Position numbers and translations under genes: made by a program
Shown here: positions 22,801-32,586 of the stretch, piece by piece
Layout: each line of letters opens with the position of its first letter
How positions within the stretch are numbered: the first letter of the stretch is position 1
Notes under the pieces: model-generated
What the model was told of the DNA's origin: nothing
What the model saw: the letters and a program-made list of their open reading frames with translations, nothing else
Database searches by the model: none
Assembly: GCA_039545355.1 (NCBI GenBank)
Contig: BCJJ01000012.1
Location: 1,319,067 to 1,383,066 of the forward strand
Direction of reading: 5' to 3'
Length of the DNA stretch: 64,000 nt
Origin: Trichosporon coremiiforme
Taxonomy: Eukaryota; Basidiomycota; Tremellomycetes; Trichosporonales; Trichosporonaceae

Positions 22801-23965
22801 TCTCGAGTCTACCTGCAAGCTTCTCACCACCGTTGGAAAGCAGTTCGAGGCGTCGTCGACCCAGCCCCTGGACCCGGTGTTCGACCGTCTCAAGGCCATT
22901 GTCAAGAACGACAGCATTTCTTCGCGTATCCGCTTCATGGTCATGGACGTCATCGACCTCCGGAAGAACAAGTGGCAGTCTCGCAAGGAGGTTGTCCCCA
23001 CGACGATTGCGCAGATCCACCAGCAGGCGGCTCGCGAGAACGCCGAGAAAGCCCAGGCCGCTCGCGAGTCCATCTCGCGTGGTGGCTCCCGTGCCGGCCA
23101 CTCCCGTCGCGAGGGACCTCAGCCCGGCGAATGGCAGTCGGTCGGAGCTACGGGACCTCGTCCCCCTCAGCGCCCCACCGACTACTCCAACTTCGGCCGA
23201 GGTGTTAGCTCTGCTGGAATGGCGGCCGCGCCCACCTTTGGCCCGTCCGGCGTGTTTGCTCGCGGCAAGAAGGGCAGCGCTTCGGGTAGCACTCCTCCCC
23301 TGTCACGCCACTCTTCCACGACCAACATGTCGAACATGTTCAACATTTTGAACGAGACTGGAGAAGCTGGTGATAGTGCCGAGGCCCCCCAGCGCAAGAA
23401 GCTGCAGCTTGCTCCCCGCACGAAGCCCCTTCCGGCCAAGGACGGTGAGGGCAGTGATGAGGAGGGCTCTGAGGGTGAGACCGAGATGACTGAGGAGGCG
23501 GCAAAGAACAAGATCAAGATGGACGCCCAGGAGCTGTGGGGAGAAAAGGATTCGGGCGGTTCCCGCAACCCCGAGGACATTGTCGAGTACTACAAGGCTC
23601 TGCCTTCCGACTACCGTCACCTCTTGTCGGAGAAGCTGTGCGACGACGTCTTCCGTATTGCCAAGCTCCGTGATGCCGAGGTCGTTGCTAAGGGTTGGTC
23701 GGCTGCTCTCAAGGACAACGCCGCCTCGCTTGAAGACCTGAAGAAGGGTCTGGAGAGCAGGATGCCCACGCTGGATGATGACGCCATCGACTTCCCGCAA
23801 GCGTACAAGGCTATCGCGACTATCATGCGCAGCCTGGACCTCGGTGCCGAGGATATCGACGCTTTGGTCGCCAAGATTGACGTCTATGGCGAGCCCAGGA
23901 TCACGCCAAAGATGAAGCTCGAGAAAGCGTTGGGTCAGGTGGATGAAGAGGCTGCGTCGGCTTGA
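19841..23965 (+). CDS. TIF4631: Translation initiation factor eIF4G
   Basis: Scaffold of the cap-binding complex, linking eIF4E, eIF4A, PABP and eIF3. ATG 19841 is chosen because the frame upstream has only a TTG. The first 400 residues are Pro/Gln/Ser-rich. A Lys/Glu/Ala-rich charged segment follows (near residues 470-560). The eIF4E-binding motif YDRDFLMQF (Y-x4-L-phi) lies at about residue 660. The MIF4G domain runs from about LLNKLTEEKFDSIS to KLLTTVGKQFE. The C-terminal helical block ending in EEAASA may be a divergent MA3-like domain. Introns 20052-20087 and 20714-20752 are multiples of three and lack stops, so both spliced and retained forms stay in frame. Confidence 0.95.
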   Translation: MSKPSSSSDKAPSQASANASAWSRGPPASNPSSNVASSSPSPSNDASGSNPVAIGKKGSLMVGGNSDVPKGQPHRLQNTDNAGNLAFGTVDSPNPLLSSSPAAPSTTGGHLADAVKSFGSIDAETTATGSSMIRPPRRTSGSTPADAPAAARKKLDVHSLFAGKPQQTGSGSSMSPPPQQGSPAAHDRRQSLGQSSFPSNGMPYQQMPGQPHLRPPQGMQGQPRSPVMGGQPQFNPQQGFRVPQNQQQAVRPGNGPMGVPRPMMGQQMPYGMPYNQSPGGYQMMHPQGNYYVSELTAPVTDPSQYGVSYEQNQYGMPQQWVQHSNMPLSPRSAQAQLGQPSPAPPNAQLPGSASGSPMPTPPSRPQSLVGGQSTSSPMPTTPSRPLQPGTPFTPQAPTPQTPGLSPGAAAFTPRPKQVIKIARPDGTPVNLSEEAAAAKGPTTSSTPETPEEPPKKKMPTLPVLVRMESEEQKKARLAEEEKLKKIKEQEEKEEAERKERRERREKEAAEAAAAEAAKEEAAKEEAAAAKEPEVAEKPIAAEEKPALTDKEKQDELRRSLMTPTASVVSSPLASPALAAAGLPAKPLSALNPASGSRRPTPSSLDIKNTPSALSSARPIENLGSVEYPASVKPQSAELNAKSEPGKFRYDRDFLMQFMEICKDKPDSLPNLEEIGLEADTSSGFGQSRRGNRGPMGSSSRTAPGLGMPMGSGRPFTGNPMGSFGYSGRQGSSGGMPRPRSGPSGGMHMSRPPRGSSGRGHPRKPQNEPEVAPLQVSANAWVNARSAGSDEKSPVFIERKVKALLNKLTEEKFDSISKQILEWANKSREETDGMTLKLVIKLVFEKSTDEAHWSAMYAKLCRLLLDQLDPAVTEVIDGKSVSGGSLFRKYLLGRCQADFEAGWKAREEAALAAMSTTEADKQAAAQSNEGDAPLMSDEYYALQKAKRRGLGLVQLIGELYKLEMLSRGVIRECLVRLLGNVEKPDEEDLESTCKLLTTVGKQFEASSTQPLDPVFDRLKAIVKNDSISSRIRFMVMDVIDLRKNKWQSRKEVVPTTIAQIHQQAARENAEKAQAARESISRGGSRAGHSRREGPQPGEWQSVGATGPRPPQRPTDYSNFGRGVSSAGMAAAPTFGPSGVFARGKKGSASGSTPPLSRHSSTTNMSNMFNILNETGEAGDSAEAPQRKKLQLAPRTKPLPAKDGEGSDEEGSEGETEMTEEAAKNKIKMDAQELWGEKDSGGSRNPEDIVEYYKALPSDYRHLLSEKLCDDVFRIAKLRDAEVVAKGWSAALKDNAASLEDLKKGLESRMPTLDDDAIDFPQAYKAIATIMRSLDLGAEDIDALVAKIDVYGEPRITPKMKLEKALGQVDEEAASA

Positions 23966-24215
23966 GCTCACCCCGTTTGTATACCCCGCTCCAAGCAAAC
24001 CCAGCATGGACAGCATATATCTATCCACTCGGTGCAGTAATGCATCAACGACCTTACATTGTTCTTTGTCTGATTTGTCGTGTTTCTCGCCCTTGTTAGA
24101 TTGATCAAGACTCATAATGCATGGTTTTCGTTTCACTCTCAACGGAATCAGAAATTCCGCGGCCACCACGTCACTTGCCTCCACTTTCCCTCTCCACTTC
24201 GCATCTCACCCAACA

Positions 24216-25683
24216 ATGAGGTCAGAGAATAAGCTACGCTGGGTCATAGCTGCCGGTGCCCTTGTTCGTGCTGTGCTCTTTACAGTGGGGCCGTTACGGG
24301 AGGCACTGGAGCGTCGACCCGAGCTGACGTCTCCATCAAGCGCGTTCCGCAGTCGTGAGTGATTCGGAGGATGTCACTGATATCAGTCAAGGAGGGCGTG
24401 TTTCTGCAACGACATGGATTTGACCCGTATGCAGGAGGGGTCTTCTACCATGTAGGCCGGCGAACGATATGCTTGGCTGACCCCAGTCACCACTCCAACT
24501 GCTTCTCTTTAGCAAGTTCATTCCGATCACGTCGCTAGTGCTCACAGCCCTACTCTGGACTGGAGCAGACGTTGCCGCCGCTACGACCCTTGTGAGGATC
24601 TGGAGGACCAAGAGTGCTGGAAAGCAGAGAGAGTATCTGGTGGCGCTTGTGTACGTTGCTCGGCACGACCTGCACGCTGACGATCAACAGTTACCTTTTC
24701 AATCCCTACTCCCTGGCAACATGTGTTGCAAGATCGACAACAGCTCTGGACAACCTTGTTGCTCTTTGCGCCATAGCCAGTGCTTGCCAAGGTAGTGTGC
24801 ACTGTGTAATTGGCTGACGCGCAGGTGCTGGTGTCGAGTCCATGGCCTGGCTCTCAATTGCTACCAACACGTCAATCTATCCCGCCCTCTTACTCCTTCC
24901 ACTCCTACTGGTTATCCGCAAGGCCGCAGGAGCAACGACTACACGCCTGTCGGCTCTGGCTTTGTTTTTCATTGCGAGTGAGATGGCTTTGGCGTTCGTG
25001 TGCACGACCGCTTTTGGTACGCAAAGTCTTCGACGATCATGGGGGTTAATGTGCGCGCTTTGTCAGGGATGTTTGCTGACTGTAGTTTGGGCGTCATCGA
25101 CCTGACACCCAACGTCGGGATGTGGTGGTATTTCTTCAATGAGATGTTTGACCACTTCCGCCCATTCTTCAGAGGCGTTTTCCAGGTGAGCTCGTGAGCT
25201 TTACGCGCGTCTAACGGCCGCAGCTCCAACTACTCATTTACATTGTTCCCCTTTGCCTTCGGCTGCCGGACCCGCTGCAGGTTGTGCTCATCATGGTAGG
25301 GGCTATAGCTACGTGGAAGAGCTACCCGACGCTGGGCGACATGGCCCTGTGGGCGGGTCTTTTGAGCTGCTTCCCGGAGCTTGTGCAAAGTGAGTGCTCT
25401 TCACGCCATGCGCTTACTCGCAGACCTTCGTCACCCTCTCTTCTCCTTGACCGTACACCTTTACACAAGCATCCTGCTACCTCTACTTCACTCGCTGTGG
25501 TTGCTGACAGGGTCCGGCAATGCCAACTTTTTCTATGCGGCCACCATGGTCTATGGCCTCAACGCGACGCTTGCTCTGGCAGACGTCTTGACCGCTGCCA
25601 TCTCGTTCGACATCAAGCATCGCTTGCGGGCATTGCTACACCCGACGCCAGTCACCATCATTCAGATGAACAACTTGGAGTAG
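24216..25683 (+). CDS. GAB1: GPI transamidase subunit PIG-U
   Basis: Polytopic ER protein of the complex that attaches GPI anchors. It starts [21 protein letters not shown]; an in-frame ATG at 24117 would add 33 residues, but 24216 has the better context (ACAATG). Several introns of 35-55 nt are needed to join [37 protein letters not shown] and the family signature [20 protein letters not shown]. The C-terminus is [13 protein letters not shown]. Many hydrophobic segments fit the roughly ten transmembrane helices of PIG-U. It converges on a likely GPI-anchored protein gene; the stops are 16 bp apart. Confidence 0.9.
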
Positions 25684-25699
25684 ATATACAATGACATGA

Positions 25700-26746
25700 T
25701 TAAATGAAAACCCAAGTGAATGAAACAGTGATGACAAGGAAGTGGAATGGGGGTATGCTTGTGCTCCATGCAGAGTTCGTAATGTTGGAAGAATCGTCGG
25801 CGCCAGTGTGCTGGGCCATGTTGACAAAGTCGGATCCGCACTTGGCGTTGATCGCCGACGCCGCGTTATTAATGGTTGTGGTGTTGAGAGAGGCAGACAT
25901 GTCCGTTAACGTCGTGAGATGATTCATCAAGAGTTGCGAACAGGGTGAGCAGGTCGGTGTCGACGAGGGCGGCAAGCTGATGTAAGCGGGACAGTGCAGC
26001 AAGACTCACATATTCCCTGACGGCAGTTTCCACAGGTACAGGTCGTCGGGCTTGGCACTGGCCAACGCGTCGATGTAGCAATAAACTCCACTCTCTGGGT
26101 GGACCAGCGTCGCCGCTGTTCGCATTACGTGATAGTTGCCCAGGCCGCGCCGCGCTTGCATGACCACGCCCGTATTACTCTGGTCCGAGCCACAGTTCTG
26201 CTTTTTCCTCAGATCCTTTGAAAAGTCGGTCATGTAGCCGTCGCATGTGTCTGCCGACGGCTGAGGAGACCCTGTGTACGCTAGGAGATCGTTGAGGTAG
26301 GTGTAGTTGTGAGATTGCGCTGCTGCCTGAATCCTAGAGTTGAAGCCCGAGGACGTGGTCAGGAGTAGCGAGAACGGAAGGCAGGAGATGAAGTTCGGAT
26401 TGGAGATCATGCCCAGTAGAAAGCCTAGGCATTCCGTTGGCAAGGCATACGACATGCTAGTGTCGAAGGGCTGAGGCGCGTTGGGAGGGGGACTCGACGG
26501 GGCGTGGGTGGGAGCCTTTGGCAGGTTGCTTGTCGCCCTTGCCTGATTGCTCGAGGTCGTGATGGACAGCAGGATACTAGAGTCGACATCTCCAGAAGCA
26601 CTGGCTCGTTGTACCGTTGCCGAGACATGGTGACTGCCGTTGTATTGTCGCGGCGAGACGGGCGGATGGGCGTGGGCGCTTGTTAAAGGGAGTAGGCCGA
26701 TACCAGTCACCAGCCAGGTAGCCAGTGCCAGTGTCGGCAAGCGCAT
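25700..26746 (-). CDS. Secreted DUF7729-type protein, probably GPI-anchored
   Basis: N-terminal signal peptide (MRLPTLALATWLVTGIGLLPLTSA split into two hydrophobic runs), then a Ser/Thr/Pro-rich linker. The core has ALPTECLGFLLGMIS, FISCLPFSLLLTTSSGF and CGSDQSNTG, and conserved Cys plus GVYCYIDALAS, the pattern I associate with the fungal DUF7729 family of unknown function. One 33-nt intron (after LPSGN) joins an exon rich in Asn/Ser that ends with a short hydrophobic tail (FLVITVSFTWVFI), consistent with GPI-anchor addition. The family call is from memory; function is unknown. Confidence 0.7.
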
Positions 26747-28455
26747 GGCTACCCCGGGACGGCAAAAGGTGAGGAGGTAGACCGGAGAGAGTCGTGAACG
26801 CGGAGGTCGTGTGGAGCAAGAGAGACAAGGAGGAGAGAAAAGTCGAGCAGCGCGAACCCGCGAATTGACACGCTCGCTTCAGTGGCGCCGGTCATGGAGG
26901 TAGAGCTCGGGACACCGTCTCGGATTTCCTGCTGGGCGTGCTGGGCGATTGGGACCTGGTCCCCGATGCCGTTCTGGGAACGAGAGCAAACGCGGATCCT
27001 GGTATTTTGCAGACGATAATAACATCCTGGCCCTATCGTAAATACCGTAAACACCAACCCATCCCTTCCTGCTGCAGCCCACCGTCGACAAACGGCAGCA
27101 CACATCATCCGGCGTACATGTTGGCAGCTTGGCAGAGTACCAGAGTCGTTTTGACGTGTTCCGGCCAGGCACTCACGTACTGATGGACTGTTTGTGCGGA
27201 GTCGAGGCCCATCCCGCACAGGGTGGGACAGGGAGAGCAGAAGAGGCTCTGCACAGGGACCAGGGGTTGCTTTCAGGGATCCCCTCGCCCAGGGCTCTCT
27301 GGCATTTGACCGGGTCTAGGGTACTGCCGAGGCCCGCCGGTGCTGCCCGAGTGACCGGTCGACCGGTCACCGCTCATGTGGGCTTAGGCGGCAAGCATGC
27401 ATGAATATGCTCCCTACGAGTGCCGAGGACCTTGACAGTGTGCAGCGCTCAACGGCTGACCGACATCCAGGGTAGACCCCTGAACCTTCCGGCCCTCTGT
27501 CTTCCGCCAGAGACAATGGCCCGCGAAGCATATGGAGCGGACGAAGAATGTGTTTAGCATGATCCCGAAACGTTGTTGCGACCGCGTCCCCTTCGGTTCC
27601 TGCTAGCACCGCGTGTCAAGCAAAACCTTCGAGTCGGAATGGTTGGAGACATGAGTGGCACCTTGTTGTGCATACCTTCCCTCACGACTGAGGCCAATGT
27701 CGTATCTGTCAAGCAGATAGAGACGGTCCAACGGGTACTGGAAGTACGTCATTCGAGTCCCAACTTTGGCTGGAGACGCAACTTCTAAACCTTGGCGCCC
27801 CTTGGACCCGGAGTTTTCAGTTACTGTCGACTATCATGGAGAACGATTCCAGCCACGAGTACATGGTTCCCCGACCGAAACCTGCCGTGTGCTAAAACGT
27901 CAGGCCAGAACTCAACGCCGCACCGCTGGCCACGCATTTCAGTGGGGTTGTCGTCTGAACATAGCTCGCAGTTAGTTCGCACTGATGTTGTTACGTACGC
28001 GGTTTGGGCACTGTCGCCTTCACCCGAAGATTATCATATTGCAGTCCGGTACCCTTTGCCTGACGACTTTACTCCGCGGGCCAAAGATGGACTGCATGTC
28101 GTACCCACCAAACCTGGGGCCTCTAACAGACAGGTCCTTCGGGTCGTTCGTGGGCCGAGTTTAAGGCAAAGCTCAAACCAGGCATCGGGCCCAAGCTTGG
28201 CGGAACCAGGGAGGTGAACGATGGGTCTTTGTGCAAGAGTACAGCTTTAGCCGATCCCCCTCATGTCGGGTGCCACGCACTCCGACCTGGTCCCACGGGG
28301 TGCCAACATCTTGCGCAATCATTTGTGCTTGTCGTAAACGAGCAGCGCGCTTTCTTTTGGGTTATACAGCTGCCTGTCCCGAAGGCAACACGAACCGACT
28401 ACAGCTGTGTACGGTGGTCTTTCTCACCGCAAGTGGCATGATCTCGCATTGCAAA
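26747..28455. other. Intergenic 1.7 kb
   Basis: Contains the promoter of the DUF7729 gene and the 3' flank of the MFS gene. A perfect 20-bp palindrome lies at 27351-27370. No gene is supported; ORFs up to about 156 codons (26749-27219, minus) give compositionally odd, unrecognised proteins. Confidence 0.5.
27351..27370. promoter_or_regulatory. Perfect 20-bp palindrome
   Basis: GTGACCGGTCGACCGGTCAC equals its own reverse complement over all 20 bases. It contains two CCGG cores around a central TCGA. Candidate binding site for a dimeric factor such as a Zn2Cys6 protein; no experimental evidence. Confidence 0.6.
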
Positions 28456-30116
28456 CTAGGTACTTCCGTCATGCGGTTGCTCGATGTCAGGACGGTTGGG
28501 CTGTTTGGGGGTGCGGTAAAAGGCAAGGAAACCCAGCAACCAAAGGGCGTTCCAACCCATTTGGAAGTAAAACGATGCTTGAACGTTCTCCCTGTTGGCG
28601 AGGCCGCCGGGGTTCACACTAAGAAGACCCGCCTGCACCGCGAAGCCGATGGCGGCTCCCATCTGAAACGCCACCTGGAGAGTCGCTCCGGCCACGGCAC
28701 TCATCTCCGGAGGGACTGAGACCATGATCATGACGTTGACGGCAGTGAAGCAGGCTGCGTTGCCACCTGATCCAATAATGAAGGCAGGGAATAGCCATCG
28801 CCAGTACTCGGTGCCCACAAATGTGTAAGGACGACTCATGAGTGCGTACGCCACTGTTCCTAGGGCGCTACCGATGGCGACGGTCCATCGGGGGCGCGAG
28901 ACCAAGGTGGGAAAGGCTGAGAGCACCATCACCACCACGAAGGCGGAGATACCCTGCGGAAGTACTCTCGCAGCAGCCAGAAGTGCACGTTCATGGTGAA
29001 CGGAAACAAAGATCTCTACCAGCGCCAAGAAGTTCACGCCCCACCAGGCGTAGATCGGCGTAGCGAACACGATCCACAGCGCAAAGTTGGGTATTCTCCA
29101 GGTCGAATTGGGAAGCAGTGCCGTCGAAGGCGCAAGCTGGCTTTCCCAAACGAAGAATGTGGGGAACAAGAGAATGCCGAGGATAAAGGGGACGATGAAG
29201 CCCGGTTTCTTCCAGCCGTAGGAAGCTCCGAGTGTAAGACCGAGGATGATGAGAACGATGCCAGCGAGCATCAGAAGACTGCCGACGAGGTCGAGCCGCT
29301 TCAGTTTTGACTCGCCTTCGGGGCATTCGTGCTGCATGCCGACGACGTGAGGCACAACCTTGTAGGAGAGAAGGGCTGCCGGGAGGATAACGATGGCCAG
29401 AATTCTGAAGAACCATCTCCAGTCCTGCATCTGGCCGCCTTGAGGAATGTAGGCGACGAAACCCGCGACAACGATGCCGGCCACATTGGCGATGGCACCG
29501 GATACCCCGTAGAGCGTGAAGGCCAGTTCCAGCTCGCTGGTGTCGAACACGTAGACTATCAATCGATAGGATGAGGGGATCAGGCAGGCGCCAAAGATTC
29601 CAGAAAGTGCTCGCAAGACGAAAAAGCTGTACTTCTCGGGTAGAAAGCTGATGACCAGAGACAGGATGCCGAGACCCAAAAAGCCGTAGACAAACACCGG
29701 TCGGGGCGAGTAAAGATCCGAGACCCTGCCAAAGAAGAGCAGGAAGGCGGCAAAGGTCACAGAATACGACGTGATGACCCATGATTGTTGCTCGAAGATG
29801 ATGTCGAGATCCTTTGAGATCGAGCCGGTCAGGACAAAGAAGGCAGAGTAACACAGTCTACAGTGAGCTCGACCTTTGCCAGGGCTTACACATCAATGAA
29901 CAGTCCGAGGGAGAACAGGCCAAGAAGCGTCCACTTTGTGGTTTTGGAGAACGTTGCGGTAGCCACTTCTGAAACGACTTTTGCGGGCTCAACTTTGCCT
30001 TCATCAACCAGAGTCTCGGATTTGGCGGAATCTGGCCGAGAAGTGGTTGGTGTTGTGTCGACCGATGCTTCGGTGGCGGGCGGCGCTACGCTGGTTTGGA
30101 GATCTGATTGCGACAT
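28456..30116 (-). CDS. MFS drug:H+ antiporter, DHA2/ATR1-like
   Basis: ATG 30116 gives a disordered N-terminal tail (MSQSDLQTSVAPP) and the first helix (LLGLFSLGLFIDV). A 34-nt intron (GTAAGC donor) joins LCYSAFFVLTGSISKDL; a single long exon carries the rest. Motif-A-like FGRVSDLYSPRPVF sits between helices 2 and 3. About 14 hydrophobic segments fit the DHA2 class, which exports drugs, boron or aminotriazole. The C-terminus is cytoplasmic and ends EQPHDGST. The substrate cannot be told from the sequence. Confidence 0.85.
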
Positions 30117-30726
30117 GATCAGAGTGTTGTCTGTTAATACAGCGACTCCAGAGAGTCCTCTCTCTTTATACACTGATCCCAGGTTGGTCCTTGCATCTGC
30201 AGAGCACCTGCTCGTGTAGAGGGGGTCGGCGTCCTACTGCTTGCTCGTTGGTGAGTAAGCCTTATTCAGCTTCTCACGACCGACGGCGAGATTGGCGCAG
30301 CTGTCTCAGCGGAGCCTGTTTGCGGACCCAGCAGCGGACGTATGCATGATAGAGATCTGGACATCAGTCCTCATCGAGACTGCCACGGTGTGGCATTGTT
30401 TCGGACCCGTTCAGACAAGGAATGAAGACTGTCAGTGATTACCAACATCGGCGGGATCGAACTCGGTGGCCGAGCATTGCGGCACGTGTGATGCAGGTTG
30501 TCCCCAGGGGTTATCCAGTTGCTCATTGAAGCTGTGCTAATCCGGGGCGTCAAGGCAGGTGAGACACACCCTGCGTCGTCCACTCGGGGGACCGCTGTCA
30601 CTTAGCCAGTAGAGTAACTGTTGGATACGTGACACTGGGTCGCATATCACAGAGGTCCCCGTTGGCTCGGTATGTTGGATGCGAGATACATGTGACAACT
30701 ATTCCCAAAGCGCATTACACTTTACT
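30117..30726. other. Intergenic region upstream of the MFS gene
   Basis: Promoter region for the MFS gene and 3' flank of the small gene at 30727-31141. Apart from this, no gene or clear repeat was seen. Confidence 0.5.
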
Positions 30727-31141
30727 CTACTTGGGCTTCGCAGCCTCAGCCTGCAGGTCAGCAACACCCAGGTGCGATGCCTACCTTTTGAAGCTTAGCG
30801 AAGTCAGCCGCGGCCTGCTCCGCGTCTTTGGGGGGGCTGCTGCGAAGCTCGTCCTCGACCTTCAAGAACTTGACCGTGTCCGCCTGCATCTCGGCGTTCG
30901 GGCGTGCAGGGAAGTCGGAGGCAGCTCTGTCAGCTGCAACGTCGGCCTGGGAGTCCGTCTGTTTGTCAGACAGCGAAGGGAAGTGTGGACTTACCGGGTC
31001 AACGCCCGACCAGCGAACTTCAGCCCCTTGCTTCTATCGGTCAGCCGGAGCTCCAGAAACTCAAAAACTCACAGAGGACAAGAGTCGGACCCAAGAGCGG
31101 GCGGAAGCGCGAGCTGAAATGCGAGCAGTGAGGGTGAACAT
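30727..31141 (-). CDS. Small unknown protein with mitochondrial-type presequence
   Basis: Four short exons, none long enough to show as a plain ORF. ATG 31141 opens MFTLTARISARASARSWVRL, an Arg/Ser/Ala-rich amphipathic presequence without acidic residues. Intron 1 (GTGAGT...GATAG) leads to a short exon, KQGAEVRWSGVDP; intron 2 (GTAAGT...AACAG) to TDSQADVAADRAASDF; intron 3 (GTAGGC...TGCAG) to the last codons EAAKPK before TAG. All three introns have CTGAC-type branch sites. The product is about 100 residues, hydrophilic and helical after the presequence. I do not recognise the family; a small accessory mitochondrial factor is possible. Confidence 0.65.
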
Positions 31142-31945
31142 GTTGAGCAACGAACGAATGATGAGAATGGGCTCGAGGACGCCTCGACGTTCTTATGTGC
31201 TTTCACAAAGGTGGCCGCTGAATAGGCTGACGTAACTTGGTGATCACAAGACCATCCACCCTATTCGGCGCCTTCACACATGGCTAGTGCACACGGTGGG
31301 ACGATTGCCGAAGAGTTGAGGATCAATTTCATGGAAGATCGACATTCCGAGTGCGAGATGCCATCTGTCCAACAAAGACTCGAAGTCTCCGCGTCGGATA
31401 ATGCCAGTGAGGGCTGCACAACTTGACGCCCCGCATTCTAAGGTGGTGGCGTCGAGGCAATATCGCCCACCCGCGGCGCGTCTGCAGCCTCCTACGTAGA
31501 CGGAAACGGCTGCATTTCCAACAAACCAATGCGAGCAAAGCAGAATCGAAAGTTCTCGGCGAGCTCGCACGGTGGCCAGACCGCCGAATGTCCGAGCGCA
31601 TCCGAAGGTGGTACCCGGAAAAGGCCCCTGACATTATCATGTGAGTGCCCGATGGCTCGGACTGACGACCGTTCGCGCCAGCTGCTGCTGATGGAGCGTT
31701 GGTGTGAAGAGTTAGCAAAGCGATTCTTTTGTGTGTATGTGCAGCATGTGCAGGGGAGCCAGATGCGCATGTTGCTCACCTTGCAACGGCGAGTGACGTA
31801 TCCAGGCACACCAGCACCGGCCTCCAGTTGCGGCTGTGCACATGACGCTAGTTCAAGTGGCGAGTCGTTTCCCCGGTGTTCAAGGCGACTTTTGGATAAA
31901 TGTGGAACCGCGCTCCTCACACACCACTAATCCGCTTCTCTCACT
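31142..31945. other. Divergent intergenic region
   Basis: Separates the small mitochondrial-type gene (minus) from the one-pass membrane protein gene (plus). ORFs up to about 140 codons occur on both strands, but their products look random. Nothing else was seen. Confidence 0.5.
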
Positions 31946-32525
31946 ATGATATACATGTAAGTGCTCTCCGCAGTCGGTTGCTGACTCTAGATTCATCATC
32001 TTCCTAGTAGTCGTCTTGTTGATCGTTCTCATCGGATACATCGGTAGGTGGAGAGACTACCCTTGGAAGCTGACCCTAAGTCAAGAGGAGCAAGTACTCG
32101 ATCGATAAGCGCCGACACCCGCAGGACATAGAAGGTCGCCCTCCTACTCTTCGAGAGGTGACCGGCAGTGTTCTCCACAGGGATCGCCCACACGACGTGG
32201 AGTACACTAGCCAAGGCACCGTGCTCAACACTGGGCCGAGCCTCCTGGAGGAACGTAGACGAAACCGTGAGGCCGCGAGACAATTGCGTCCGTGGAATCG
32301 CATGTACGACGGAGACGTCGAAGGTGATATTGAACTGCCAACATACAGTGCGTTTGCTTCACCGGAAGGTGCTAACGATCAGCGGAGCGAGCCGCCCCGG
32401 GGACCACGCTGATGACCGACCGGGACGGCAAGGACGACGACTTTCCACCACCCGTCTCACGACAAGGGTCGTTCAGAGTTGAAGATGAGCTACCTCGTAT
32501 GCCTCCAGCGGCAAGGACGAGATGA
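31946..32525 (+). CDS. Small single-pass membrane protein with LPTY motif
   Basis: The first coding exon is 11 nt (ATGATATACAT). After a short intron the frame continues FIIFLVVVLLIVLIGYI, one transmembrane helix directly at the N-terminus, followed by a basic stop-transfer segment (KRSKYSIDKRR) reached through a second intron. The cytosolic part is charged (SLLEERRRNREAARQLR) and has ELPTYTERA after a third intron (GTGCGT...AACGATCAG). The C-terminus is FPPPVSRQGSFRVEDEL...ARTR, about 157 residues. PY-type motifs (LPxY/PPxY) recruit Nedd4/Rsp5 ubiquitin ligases; layout and size recall fungal RCR-type adaptors, but no homology is proven. The stop is 61 bp from the stop of the carboxypeptidase gene. 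Confidence 0.65.
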
Positions 32526-32586
32526 GTCAATGTCTTGTTGTTTCATGTATAATGTTCATTACACTACTTTCTTGTTACAATAGGAA

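Noticed and set aside
26749..27219. 156-codon minus-strand ORF upstream of the DUF7729-type gene
   Set aside because: Product looks random; more likely leader and promoter sequence of the secreted protein.
30440..30480. B-box-like AGTTCGATCCCG on the minus strand, suggesting a tRNA
   Set aside because: No T-stem pairing, no A-box and no acceptor stem at the right distance.
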